Shown one piece after another: positions 28,851-36,494 of a stretch of 50,662 bases of DNA; position 1 is the stretch's first letter, and each line of letters starts with the position of its first letter. Position numbers and translations under genes: made by a program. The DNA comes from a delta proteobacterium MLS_D. GTDB lineage: Bacteria; Desulfobacterota; Syntrophia; Syntrophales; UBA2210. The stretch covers positions 77,501-128,162 of the forward strand of contig LQBH01000024.1 of NCBI GenBank assembly GCA_002030015.1, read 5' to 3'. The notes beneath the pieces are model-generated. The model was not told where the DNA came from, searched no databases, and saw only the letters and a list, made by a program, of their open reading frames with translations.

Positions 28851-30218
28851 ATGAAGAGACTTCTTATCGGTATCCTCGCCCTGGGCCTGGTGATCGCCTT
28901 CGCCGCGCCCGCAGCGGCGGCGGACGTCAAGGTAAGCGGTGAGTACAAGATTCAGGGCTTCTATATCAACAACCAGGCCCTGCAGGATCCGGGCAACACC
29001 TCCGACGCCTTCTATACCCAGCGTCTCCGGGTTGCCACCACCTTCGCCGTGAACCAGCGGCTCATGATCAACACCCGCTTCGACGCCATGGAAGGTGTCA
29101 TGGGCGCGGGCGACGGCCTGGTCTATGACCCGGCAGGTGTCCCGAAGGGTACCCCCGGCGCCGCCGAGGAAACGAACATCGACATCGACTACGTGAACAT
29201 GACCATCCTCTCCAACTGCGGCAAATTCGATATCGGTTACCTGCGGGACGGCGTTTACGGGACGGGTTTCGGCGACGCGGAAATCTTCGTTCCCAAGGCG
29301 AGCTGGACCCTGCCCATCAAGGGTACCAAGTTCATCAACTTCTTCCAGGTAAAGAAGATGACCGAGAACGACTGGAATACCCTCAACAATGCGACCGACC
29401 TTGACGAGGACCGCTACATGTGGATCGGCATGTACCTGGAAAAGACCTGGCAGGCCGCCCTGCTGCTCCAGTATCACCGCACGGCGGACAACAGGCAGCT
29501 CTGGCCGACGATTCCCGCGGCCGGCTTTGAGAACAAGCAGGAACTCTTCCTGGTATCGCCCTACTTCAAGGGCACCTTCGGCGACCTCTACCTGGAGGCC
29601 CAGGTTTACTGGTTCGCCATGGGCGACCTTGAGTGGGAAAACAACACCGCTGCCGCGGCTGCTAGCCGTGCTGGTGCTGGTGCTTATGGGCAAGACATGG
29701 ATGTGGAGGGCCTTTCCTACTACATCAAGGCGCAGTATGACCTCGGTCCCGCCTACGTGGGCGCCCTCTACGGCATGGCCACGGGCGACGATCCGAACGA
29801 TATTACTACCGCCGGCGGCGCGCTCAGCGGCGGCGCTGACTGGGATCCCATGCTGATCCTCTGGAACTCCGAACTGGCCAAATGGGGCGGCGCCATGGGT
29901 CCCGCCGCCGGAAACCAGACGGGCGACACCATGTCGAACGCCTCGCTGTTCCAGCTCTTCGCCGGCTACCAGGTGAACAAAGACCTGGAGATCTTCGCGT
30001 CCTACGGCTTCGCCAAGGCTGACGAAGTTGCCGCCGGCACGGATGACAGCATCGGCAACGAGTTCGACCTCAAGGCGACCTACAAGATGTTCGAGAACCT
30101 GGAATACGAAGTGGCCTTCGGCTATTTCTGGTCCGACGACTGGTACAAGGCTGGCGCCGCCGTGCCCCAGGTCGACGACAACTACCTGCTCTTCCACAAG
30201 CTGACCCTGAACTTCTAA
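28851..30218 (+). CDS. Outer-membrane porin-like beta-barrel protein
   Basis: This 455-residue protein begins with a typical signal peptide ('MKRLLIGILALGLVIAFAAPAAAA') cleaved before 'DVKVSGEYKIQGFYINN'. The mature part consists of alternating-residue, aromatic-rich strands separated by Gly/Asp loops, with an alanine-rich loop near residues 265-280, and ends in 'DNYLLFHKLTLNF', the terminal Phe expected of an outer-membrane barrel. AGGAGG precedes the ATG at 28851, which excludes the 60 extra codons open upstream. Codon use is strongly biased to C-ending codons, consistent with high expression. The transported solute is unknown. Confidence 0.85.
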   Translation: MKRLLIGILALGLVIAFAAPAAAADVKVSGEYKIQGFYINNQALQDPGNTSDAFYTQRLRVATTFAVNQRLMINTRFDAMEGVMGAGDGLVYDPAGVPKGTPGAAEETNIDIDYVNMTILSNCGKFDIGYLRDGVYGTGFGDAEIFVPKASWTLPIKGTKFINFFQVKKMTENDWNTLNNATDLDEDRYMWIGMYLEKTWQAALLLQYHRTADNRQLWPTIPAAGFENKQELFLVSPYFKGTFGDLYLEAQVYWFAMGDLEWENNTAAAAASRAGAGAYGQDMDVEGLSYYIKAQYDLGPAYVGALYGMATGDDPNDITTAGGALSGGADWDPMLILWNSELAKWGGAMGPAAGNQTGDTMSNASLFQLFAGYQVNKDLEIFASYGFAKADEVAAGTDDSIGNEFDLKATYKMFENLEYEVAFGYFWSDDWYKAGAAVPQVDDNYLLFHKLTLNF

Positions 30219-30266
30219 GAAGGATCAGCCCAGCCGTCGCGTGACGGCAGAGCACAACGCAACACC

Positions 30267-30297
30267 AGCCCCCGGGGTTTTCGCCCCGGGGGCTTTT
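30267..30297 (+). terminator. Rho-independent terminator of the porin gene
   Basis: A perfect 11-base-pair stem (AGCCCCCGGGG with CCCCGGGGGCT) with a 6-base loop is followed by TTTT. It lies 49 bases after the porin stop codon. Confidence 0.9.
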
Positions 30298-30299
30298 CA

Positions 30300-30575
30300 T
30301 TGCCCGTTCACCCTCGCGTGCCCGCGATTTTTCCTTCCCCGTTCGTCCTCGCGTTCCCGCGATTCCCACATTCCCGTTCGTCCTCGCGTGCCCGCAAGGG
30401 TAGAGCCCTGTCGACGGAGCTCAGGACATGCTTGTCGAAGGATGAACGCTCTGAACGGATTCCTGCTTCCCCGTTCGTCCTGAGCCCTTCGACAGGCTCA
30501 GGAGAGCCCTGTCGAAGGATGAACGGGGCATATAACAAGATCAACCGTCCGTACTTCGACGGGCTCAGCATGAAC
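30300..30575. repeat. Palindromic repeat cluster downstream of the porin gene
   Basis: The stretch contains four 'cgttc(g/a)(t/c)cctcgcgtgcccgc'-type units (30305, 30342, 30375 and a variant) and several 'cttcgacaggctcagg' elements in both directions. The block 'gaaggatgaacgctctgaac' occurs here at about 30437 and again at about 32970 on the far side of hflX. No coding potential was seen. Confidence 0.8.
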
Positions 30576-30654
30576 GGTGTGAATGGATTTCCCGGAAACA
30601 AAGCAATCACCCCTTATGTCTCACCTGTCGCCTATAATCCATAGCCTCTCATCC

Positions 30655-30840
30655 TTACCCCCCTCCCCTTAATCCCCTCCCTCCAGGGGAGGGGAAAGAC
30701 ATGTTGCGGAATCATCCCTCCCACTAAGGGGAGGGGAAAGACATGTTGCGGAATCATTCCTCCCTCCAGGGGAGGGGACCCGAAAAAAGGAGCCCCTCAC
30801 CCATAGCCCCTTGCCCCTCGCCTATCGCCCATAGCCCCCC
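30655..30840. repeat. Composite repeat upstream of hflX (inverted partner downstream)
   Basis: The order is 'ctccccttaatcccctccct', two units of 'ggggaggggaaagacatgtt' continuing to 'gcggaatcat', a final 'ctccaggggaggggacccga', then 'aaaaaggagcccctcaccca' and a run of 'tagcccc' and 'tcgcc' words. The same modules in the same order appear on the opposite strand at 32533-32760, so hflX lies between long inverted repeats. Confidence 0.85.
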
Positions 30841-30848
30841 GTTCCCCC

Positions 30849-30878
30849 TTGACTCCGCCCCGCTCCCGGCTCTATTAT
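30849..30878 (+). promoter_or_regulatory. Sigma70-type promoter for hflX
   Basis: TTGACT (30849-30854) and TATTAT (30873-30878) are 18 bases apart. The expected transcription start, near 30885, lies at or after the TTG codon at 30883, so that codon would not be preceded by a ribosome-binding site on the mRNA. Confidence 0.6.
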
Positions 30879-30882
30879 CAGG

Positions 30883-32556
30883 TTGTCTGAACAGACACTG
30901 CTGAAAGGAGTACATGCCATAGCACAGAAAATCCACGGCGTTATCACGAGTCTCAAGGCGGGCGACGTCAGGGCGCTGGAACAGTTCTACCGGAAGCGTC
31001 TGCCGCCGGACCGGGTGGTGACGCAGGAATACGCCCGCTCGCTCACGGAACTGTCCCGCCGACTGGGCCGGCAGGTGGGCGTTCTGGTGAACCGGCGCGG
31101 CGAAACGGAGATCGTCATACTGGGCGATAACCGGCAGATCGTCATTCCTGACCTGGAAGGCCGCCGGGGCGCCTCGTCCCGTCTCACCGGCCTGCGGCTG
31201 CTGCACACCCACCTCCAGAACGAACCCCTCTCGCGGGAAGACCTCACGGACCTGGCGCTGCTCCGGCTCGACCTGGTGGCGGCGCTCACCATGGACGAAA
31301 AGGGACTTCCGGGCCCGATGCACCTGGCCCACCTGGTACCCGAAAATCCCCGGGGCGATTACTGGCTGATCATGGAACCGGCACGGCCCTCGGAATTCAC
31401 GCTCGATTTCGCCGCCTTCATACAGGCCCTGGAGGGCGAACTGGCCGGACGACAGGCCCTGCGGAAAGTGGATTCCACGGACCGGGCCATCCTGGTGTCC
31501 GTGACGGACGGCGGCGGTCCCGGCGCCGAAGAATCAATGGCGGAAATGAAGGAGCTGGCCCGGACGTGCGGTGTCGAGGTCTTCGACACCCTGGCCCAGC
31601 GGCGGGCCCGGGTCGATCCCCGGTTCATTCTGGGCCGGGGCAAGCTCTCGCATCTCGTGATGAAGGCCCTCCAGATAGACGCGAACCTGCTCATTTTCGA
31701 CCGGGAACTGACGCCCGGCCAGGCCCGATCCATCGCCGATGTAACAGAGTTGAAGGTCATCGACCGGACCCAGCTTATTCTCGACATTTTCGCGCAGCGG
31801 GCCCATTCCCGCGACGGCAAGATACAGGTGGAGCTGGCGCAGCTCAAGTACATGCTGCCGCGGCTGGCGAAGAAGAACACCGCCATGTCGCGGCTCACCG
31901 GCGGCATCGGCGGACGGGGCCCCGGCGAAACGAAGCTCGAGGTGAACCGCCGCCACGTGCGCGACCGCATTCACCGGCTGGAAAAAGAGATTGCCGGCGT
32001 CCGGCGGGGGCGGGCGCAGCGCCGTTCGTTGCGTCAACGGGAGGGACTGCCCGTCATATCCATCGTGGGCTACACCAACGCGGGGAAATCGACGCTGCTC
32101 AACGCCCTTACCGGGAGCAACGTCCTTGCCGAGAATCGTCTCTTCGCGACGCTGGATCCCAAAAGTTCGCGCCTTCGTTTTCCCCGCGACCGCTCCGCCG
32201 TCATCACCGACACGGTGGGATTTATCCGCGACCTGCCGAAGGAACTGGCGGCCGCCTTTCGGGCCACGCTGGAAGAACTGGACGAGGCGGACCTGCTGAT
32301 TCAGGTGATCGACATCGCCAATCCCGCCTTCGAGGAACAGATGGCCGCCGTTGAATCCATCCTGACCGATCTGGAGCTGGCCCGCAAACCCATGATCCGG
32401 GTGTTCAACAAGATCGACCTGTGCCCCGACCGGGCGATCCTGGAAAACATTCGCCGCCGCCACGACGGCATTCTCGTCTCGGCGCGCGACCCCTCAACCT
32501 TCGGTCCCCTGCTTGAACGCATCGAGGGGGTGTTGGTGAGAGGCGAGGGGCTGTAG
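30883..32556 (+). CDS. hflX: GTPase HflX
   Basis: HflX is a ribosome-associated GTPase that splits stalled ribosomes. The 557-residue frame has a long N-terminal region of the larger HflX type, the subdomain 'FILGRGKLSHLVMKALQIDANLLIFDRELTPGQARSIADV', the glycine-rich 'GGIGGRGPGETKLEVNRR', and a G domain with G1 'GYTNAGKST', G3 'DTVGFIRDLP' and G4 'NKID'. The start is doubtful. The frame opens with TTG at 30883, at the predicted transcription start. A good AAAGGAG (30904-30910) instead serves an ATG at 30914 that is one base out of frame and stops after two codons. The last few codons lie in the downstream repeat. Confidence 0.9.
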   Translation: MSEQTLLKGVHAIAQKIHGVITSLKAGDVRALEQFYRKRLPPDRVVTQEYARSLTELSRRLGRQVGVLVNRRGETEIVILGDNRQIVIPDLEGRRGASSRLTGLRLLHTHLQNEPLSREDLTDLALLRLDLVAALTMDEKGLPGPMHLAHLVPENPRGDYWLIMEPARPSEFTLDFAAFIQALEGELAGRQALRKVDSTDRAILVSVTDGGGPGAEESMAEMKELARTCGVEVFDTLAQRRARVDPRFILGRGKLSHLVMKALQIDANLLIFDRELTPGQARSIADVTELKVIDRTQLILDIFAQRAHSRDGKIQVELAQLKYMLPRLAKKNTAMSRLTGGIGGRGPGETKLEVNRRHVRDRIHRLEKEIAGVRRGRAQRRSLRQREGLPVISIVGYTNAGKSTLLNALTGSNVLAENRLFATLDPKSSRLRFPRDRSAVITDTVGFIRDLPKELAAAFRATLEELDEADLLIQVIDIANPAFEEQMAAVESILTDLELARKPMIRVFNKIDLCPDRAILENIRRRHDGILVSARDPSTFGPLLERIEGVLVRGEGL

Positions 32557-32765
32557 GTGAGGGGTTATGGGCTGGAGGCGATGGGCTCCTTTTTCCGGGT
32601 CCTCTTCCCTGAAGGGAGATATGATTCCATAACAGTTCTTTCCCCTCCCCTGGAGGGAGGGATGATTCCGCAACATTTCCTTCACCTCCCCTGGAAGGAG
32701 GAATGATCTCATAACAATTCTTTCCCCTCCCCTGGAGGGAGGGGATTAAGGGGAGGGGGATGAAG
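32533..32765. repeat. Composite repeat downstream of hflX, inverted copy of 30655-30840
   Basis: Read on the minus strand, this shows the same modules as the upstream copy: 'ctccccttaatcccctccct', then three rather than two 'ggggaggggaaaga...ggaatcat' units, then 'gaggacccggaaaaaggagc' and 'cc' followed by 'tcgcc' and 'taaccc' words. It begins inside the hflX 3' end, so the last codons and stop of hflX derive from repeat sequence. Confidence 0.85.
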
Positions 32766-32799
32766 GACAGGGGCTATGGGGATTGCATTGTGTCCGGGA

Positions 32800-33085
32800 C
32801 GAATGGGTTCCAATAAACCGTTCATGCTAAGCCCCGTCGAAGGATGAACGGGGTCAAGCGCACTGTTGCCGTCCGTACTTCGACAGGGCTCAGTACGAAC
32901 GGATTCTTACAGACTCGGTTATCCCCGCGTGCCCGCGATTTTCCTTCCCCGTTCGTCCTGAGCCTGTCGAAGGATGAACGCTCTGAACGGATTCCCGTAT
33001 TCCCGTTCGTCCTCGCGTGCCCGCAAGGGTAGAGCCCCTGTCGAAGGATGAACGGCTCCGTGCGAACGCGCAGGGTGAACGGGGA
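32800..33085. repeat. Palindromic repeat cluster between hflX and the small RNA candidate
   Basis: Several 'cttcgacagggctcagtacg'-like elements occur in both orientations, together with 'tcgcgtgcccgcgattttcc' (also at about 30325) and 'tcctcgcgtgcccgcaaggg' (also at about 30382). It is the same family as at 21436 and 37540. No gene was seen. Confidence 0.8.
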
Positions 33086-33110
33086 TGAAACATCGGGACG
33101 GAATTTTCAT

Positions 33111-33140
33111 TTGACTTTTGCGAAATAATGCTGGTAGGGT
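33111..33140 (+). promoter_or_regulatory. Sigma70-type promoter for the structured RNA candidate
   Basis: TTGACT (33111-33116) and TAGGGT (33135-33140) are 18 bases apart, immediately after the repeat cluster ends. Transcription would start near 33147. Confidence 0.6.
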
Positions 33141-33145
33141 ACGCC

Positions 33146-33339
33146 GATCTCTTGTTACCGAATAGGACGCTGCGACTGATGATATTGATTGACGACAGGA
33201 AAGCGGGTATCGATTTTTTGCGCGTAGTATGCCTCGCTCTTCCCGGGCCCACATAGGGGGGCCTCGTCGTCGAACAGCAGCACCACGTAACGGAACAGCG
33301 TAAATAAGATGAGGCCTCGGGCGGCGCCCGGGGCTTTTT
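33146..33339 (+). ncRNA. Structured small RNA candidate, 6S-like shape
   Basis: A stretch of about 190 bases without a convincing reading frame lies between a promoter and a terminator. By hand folding, an outer stem (33150-33156 with 33303-33309) and an inner one (33167-33172 with 33296-33301) close a large central bubble (18 bases on the left, 24 on the right). An apical stem (33191-33199 with 33262-33271) carries two hairpins (33202-33210 with 33229-33238; 33242-33250 with 33256-33261). A closing stem, wide bubble and apical arm is the general layout of 6S RNA, but no sequence signature confirms this. A leader regulating the oxidoreductase operon is the main alternative. Confidence 0.45.
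33311..33339 (+). terminator. Rho-independent terminator of the structured RNA candidate
   Basis: A 9-base-pair stem (GCCTCGGGC at 33314-33322 with GCCCGGGGC at 33326-33334, one G-U pair) with a 3-base loop is followed by TTTTT. The next gene begins 50 bases later, so this also works as a possible attenuator. Confidence 0.8.
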
Positions 33340-33389
33340 ATTGGGTTTGTCTCGTTCCCCTCCGGGGCATGTACAGATGGAGCGGTATC

Positions 33390-33977
33390 ATGCATGAAAT
33401 ACTCTGGCACGGCCGGGGCGGACAGGGCGTCGTCCTGGCATCGGAGGTACTCGCCGAGGCCGCGTATCTGCAGGGTTACAGGGGCGTCACCTCCGCTCCC
33501 ACCTTCGGCCCGGAGCGCCGCGGAGCGCCGCTGACGGCCTCCACCAGGATCGACGACGAACCGATACGGACCTTCTCGCAGATCGCCCTTGCGGATATTG
33601 TGATTGTGCTCGATGAATCGCTCTTTGGTTCCGTCGATATCGGGGCGGGGCTTCGGAACGGGGGCGTCCTGATCGTCAACTCGGCGCGACCCCCGGAGAG
33701 TTTTCGCCTTCCCGACAAGCCCGCCGCTCGCACCGCTTCGGTGGACGCCGCCGCCATCGCGCGGGAATTCCGTCTCACCGTGGGAGGCGCGCCCGTGGTA
33801 AACACGCCGCTTCTGGGATCGCTGGCCCGCCTCTGGGACAGGATCAGCCTCGCCGGCATCGAGCGCGGCCTTGCCTTCAAAATGCCGCCCGCGTCTGCCT
33901 ACAACAATTACCAGGCCGTCCGGCGCGCCTTCGAAATGACTGTCGTGGGAGACACTCGTCATGAACAGACAGGATGA
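33390..33977 (+). CDS. 2-oxoacid:ferredoxin oxidoreductase, gamma subunit
   Basis: This 195-residue protein is the gamma subunit of a CoA-dependent 2-oxoacid:ferredoxin oxidoreductase. It starts 'MHEILWHGRGGQGVVLASEVLAEAAYLQGY' with the family 'GRGGQG' loop, followed by 'PTFGPERRGAP' and 'NTPLLGSLARL'. The ATG at 33390 is chosen over an upstream frame extension because the family begins here and GGAG precedes it. The four genes in gamma, delta, alpha, beta order overlap or nearly touch, as in pyruvate (Por) or branched-chain (Vor) enzymes. The substrate cannot be assigned from sequence. Confidence 0.9.
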   Translation: MHEILWHGRGGQGVVLASEVLAEAAYLQGYRGVTSAPTFGPERRGAPLTASTRIDDEPIRTFSQIALADIVIVLDESLFGSVDIGAGLRNGGVLIVNSARPPESFRLPDKPAARTASVDAAAIAREFRLTVGGAPVVNTPLLGSLARLWDRISLAGIERGLAFKMPPASAYNNYQAVRRAFEMTVVGDTRHEQTG

Positions 33978-34254
33978 CAATATATCGGGCGTCTGCACGC
34001 CCGCCGTGGGAGAAGCGGGAAAAACGGGCGACTGGACGGAGATGAAGCCCGTCATTGATCCCGCGAAGTGCACGCCCGCCGTCAAGGGAAAACCGTCCTG
34101 TTTTCTCTGCTGGCTTTACTGCCCGGAAGGTGTGGTCTCCATGACCATCCCCGTCACCATCGACCTGGACTACTGCAAGGGCTGCGGCATCTGCGCCGAG
34201 GAGTGTCCCCCCAACGCGATCACCATGGTCGGAAAGGAGCGCGGCCGTGAGTGA
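33961..34254 (+). CDS. 2-oxoacid:ferredoxin oxidoreductase, delta (ferredoxin) subunit
   Basis: This is a 97-residue polyferredoxin-like subunit expected to carry two [4Fe-4S] clusters between the catalytic site and external ferredoxin. The second motif is classical ('CKGCGICAEECPP'). The first is unusual: 'CTPAVKGKPSCFLCWLYCPEG' spaces its first two cysteines by nine residues where two are usual, although eight cysteines in the cluster motifs are still present. It overlaps the gamma gene by 17 bases and the alpha gene by 8, so the subunits are translationally coupled. GGGAG precedes the ATG. Confidence 0.9.
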   Translation: MNRQDDNISGVCTPAVGEAGKTGDWTEMKPVIDPAKCTPAVKGKPSCFLCWLYCPEGVVSMTIPVTIDLDYCKGCGICAEECPPNAITMVGKERGRE

Positions 34255-35455
34255 CGTGCGCATCATCACGGGCAACGAAGCGGCCGCTCTCGCCGTGACT
34301 CTCTGCGAACCCCAGGTGGTGGCGGCCTATCCCATCACGCCTCAAACAAAGATCTCCGAACTGCTCTCGGAGTACGTGGAACGCGGAACCCTGAAGGCGG
34401 AGTACGTGCGCGTTGAAAGCGAACACTCCGCCCTGTCGGTGCTGATCGCGGCCTCGACGACGGGCGTCCGAACCTTCACGGCCACCAGCTCGAACGGCCT
34501 GCTCTACATGCACGAGCAGCTTCACTGGGCAGCGGGGTCTCGCCTTCCCATCGTCATGTGCTGCGTCAACCGCGGCGTGGCGGCCCCCTGGTCGATCTTC
34601 AACGACCAGCAGGACTCCATGTCCCAGCGCGACACGGGGTGGATACAGCTCTACTGCCGGAACAACCAGGAGATTATCGACACGGTGATTCAAGCCTACC
34701 GGATCGCGGAAGAAGTGTATGTGCCCGTCATGGTCTGCTACGACGGGTTCATTCTTTCCCATACCATGATGCCCGTGGAAATCCCCGACGCCGCCGAAGT
34801 GCGGCGCTATCTGCCTCCCTACAAACCCCACACATTCCTCGAGCCGGAACGGCCACGGACGATCAATCCCGTTTTTTTCCCCTGGCGCCGGCAGAACGCG
34901 GACGGTGTCCTCTGTGACGGCTACATGGAAATGCGGCGAAAGCTGCAGACGGGTCTCGAAAAGGCCCGGGATGTCATCGCCGCGGCGAGCAGCGATTACG
35001 CCGAACGTTTCGGCCGGGATCACGGCGGTCTTTTCTGGACGCACCGGGTGGAAGACGCCGATATAATTCTGACCGGCATGGGCTCCATCGCCGCCGAGGC
35101 GACCCTGGCGGCCGACCTGCTGCGGAATGAGGGCGTCAGGGCGGGCGTCGTCGGTATCCGTTCGTACCGGCCCTTCCCGCCGGGACTGCCGGCGGTTCTG
35201 AGAAACGCCCGCCTGATCGTGGTCTTCGAAAAATGCTTCAGTTACGGCTACGAGGGAGGCGTGACGTCCGACCTGAAGGCCTCCCTGTACGGAACGGGCG
35301 TGGACGCGCCGGTAATTGACGTCATCGCCGGACTGGGAGGTCGGGATGTAAAAACCGCCGACCTGCTGGGAGCGGTCCGGGAAGCCGTGAAATCACTGGA
35401 ATCGGGCGACAGGGCGTGCCGCACCGTATGGCTCAACTGCCGGGAGGAAGAATAA
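34247..35455 (+). CDS. 2-oxoacid:ferredoxin oxidoreductase, alpha subunit
   Basis: The 402-residue alpha subunit carries the pyrimidine-binding transketolase-like domain: 'ITGNEAAALAVTLCEPQVVAAYPITPQTKISELLSEY' at the N terminus, 'VESEHSALSVLIAASTTGVRTFTATSSNGLLYMHEQLHW', and domain II with 'ADIILTGMGSIAAEATLAADLL'. 'YPITPQT' and the 'ESEHSA' segment are the usual cofactor and substrate regions. Together with the beta subunit it oxidatively decarboxylates a 2-oxoacid to an acyl-CoA and reduced ferredoxin. Start ATG overlaps the delta gene by 8 bases. The protein resembles PorA, but substrate identity is open. Confidence 0.92.
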   Translation: MSDVRIITGNEAAALAVTLCEPQVVAAYPITPQTKISELLSEYVERGTLKAEYVRVESEHSALSVLIAASTTGVRTFTATSSNGLLYMHEQLHWAAGSRLPIVMCCVNRGVAAPWSIFNDQQDSMSQRDTGWIQLYCRNNQEIIDTVIQAYRIAEEVYVPVMVCYDGFILSHTMMPVEIPDAAEVRRYLPPYKPHTFLEPERPRTINPVFFPWRRQNADGVLCDGYMEMRRKLQTGLEKARDVIAAASSDYAERFGRDHGGLFWTHRVEDADIILTGMGSIAAEATLAADLLRNEGVRAGVVGIRSYRPFPPGLPAVLRNARLIVVFEKCFSYGYEGGVTSDLKASLYGTGVDAPVIDVIAGLGGRDVKTADLLGAVREAVKSLESGDRACRTVWLNCREEE

Positions 35456-35457
35456 CC

Positions 35458-36357
35458 ATGCAGGAGAACCTTTTCAGGATCAACGACAAGGAATACATCC
35501 TGCCGGGCAGCCGGGCCTGCCAGGGATGCGGCCTGTCCATCGCCTATCGTTTCATTCTCAAGGCGCTCAGGGAAAATACCATCGTGGCCATTCCGCCGAG
35601 TTGCCTCTGTGTCCTGCACGGCCTGTATCCCACCACATCAGTGATCGTTCCCGCGATTAACAACTCCTTCGCCTCAACCGCCGCCTCCGCCTCGGGAATC
35701 GTGGCCGCCCTCAAGGCCCAGAATCGTCCCGATATCAACGTGCTGGCTCTGTGCGGCGACGGCGGGACCTACGACATCGGCATCCAGTCTTTGTCGGGAG
35801 CGGCGGAGAGGAACACGGATTTCATTTTCGCCTGCTACGACAACGAGGCGTACATGAACACGGGAACTCAGCGGTCCGGGGCGACGCCGGCGGGCGCCGT
35901 CACAACTACCACGCCGGTGCTGACCAAGCAGGGCCACAAGAAAGACTTCGTCAAAATCATGGAGGCCCACAACCTGCCGTACATCGCCACGGTATCGCCG
36001 GCCTATCCCATCGACCTGTACGACAAGTTCGTCAAGGCCGGCAGGATCAAGGGAACCCGCTACATACAGATCGACACGCCCTGTCCACCGGGCTGGGGCT
36101 ATCCCGCAAAGGACACGATAAAAATCGGAAAACTCGCCGTGGAAACGGGCCTGTTTCCCCTGCTGGAAATTGAGGACGGCAAGCTGCGTTTCACCGGCCG
36201 AAGCAAGACCCTCGCGGAAAAGGGGAAACGGACGCCCCTGGTACATTACGTGGAGCGGCAGGCCAGGTTCCGAAAAATGAGCATGGAACAGCTCAACCAG
36301 CTCCAGGCCTGGGTGGACAGGCGCTGGAACGAGTTTCTCAGACGCGCCGGCGAATGA
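35458..36357 (+). CDS. 2-oxoacid:ferredoxin oxidoreductase, beta subunit (TPP-binding)
   Basis: This 299-residue subunit binds thiamine diphosphate and the proximal cluster. It starts at ATG 35458, with GGAGGAAG upstream and 2 bases after the alpha gene. It shows 'GSRACQGCGLSIAYRFILKAL' with the cluster CxxC, 'PPSCLCVLHGL' and the TPP motif 'LCGDGGTYDIGIQSLSGAAERNTDFIFACYDNEAYMNTG'. A further cysteine lies in 'IDTPCPPGWGYP'. The family length and motif order are normal. It is the last gene of the operon; the HDOD gene begins 137 bases downstream. Confidence 0.93.
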   Translation: MQENLFRINDKEYILPGSRACQGCGLSIAYRFILKALRENTIVAIPPSCLCVLHGLYPTTSVIVPAINNSFASTAASASGIVAALKAQNRPDINVLALCGDGGTYDIGIQSLSGAAERNTDFIFACYDNEAYMNTGTQRSGATPAGAVTTTTPVLTKQGHKKDFVKIMEAHNLPYIATVSPAYPIDLYDKFVKAGRIKGTRYIQIDTPCPPGWGYPAKDTIKIGKLAVETGLFPLLEIEDGKLRFTGRSKTLAEKGKRTPLVHYVERQARFRKMSMEQLNQLQAWVDRRWNEFLRRAGE

Positions 36358-36494
36358 AAGCCCTCCACTGTCCGTCTGCGACGGTATATCCTTACGTTCG
36401 GTCCTTTTCCGGTAAAGACGCTTGAAGCAAACCGACAAATGTGCCACAAGAAAGTGTAAATCACAGAACGGGGGAAAACCGGCGGGAGGGTGTC

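Noticed and set aside
33146-33339. Identification as tmRNA, RNase P RNA or signal recognition particle RNA
   Set aside because: None of their conserved segments (tRNA-like end, GAGGAAAGUCC-type core, GGAA-loop domain with its conserved flanks) is visible.
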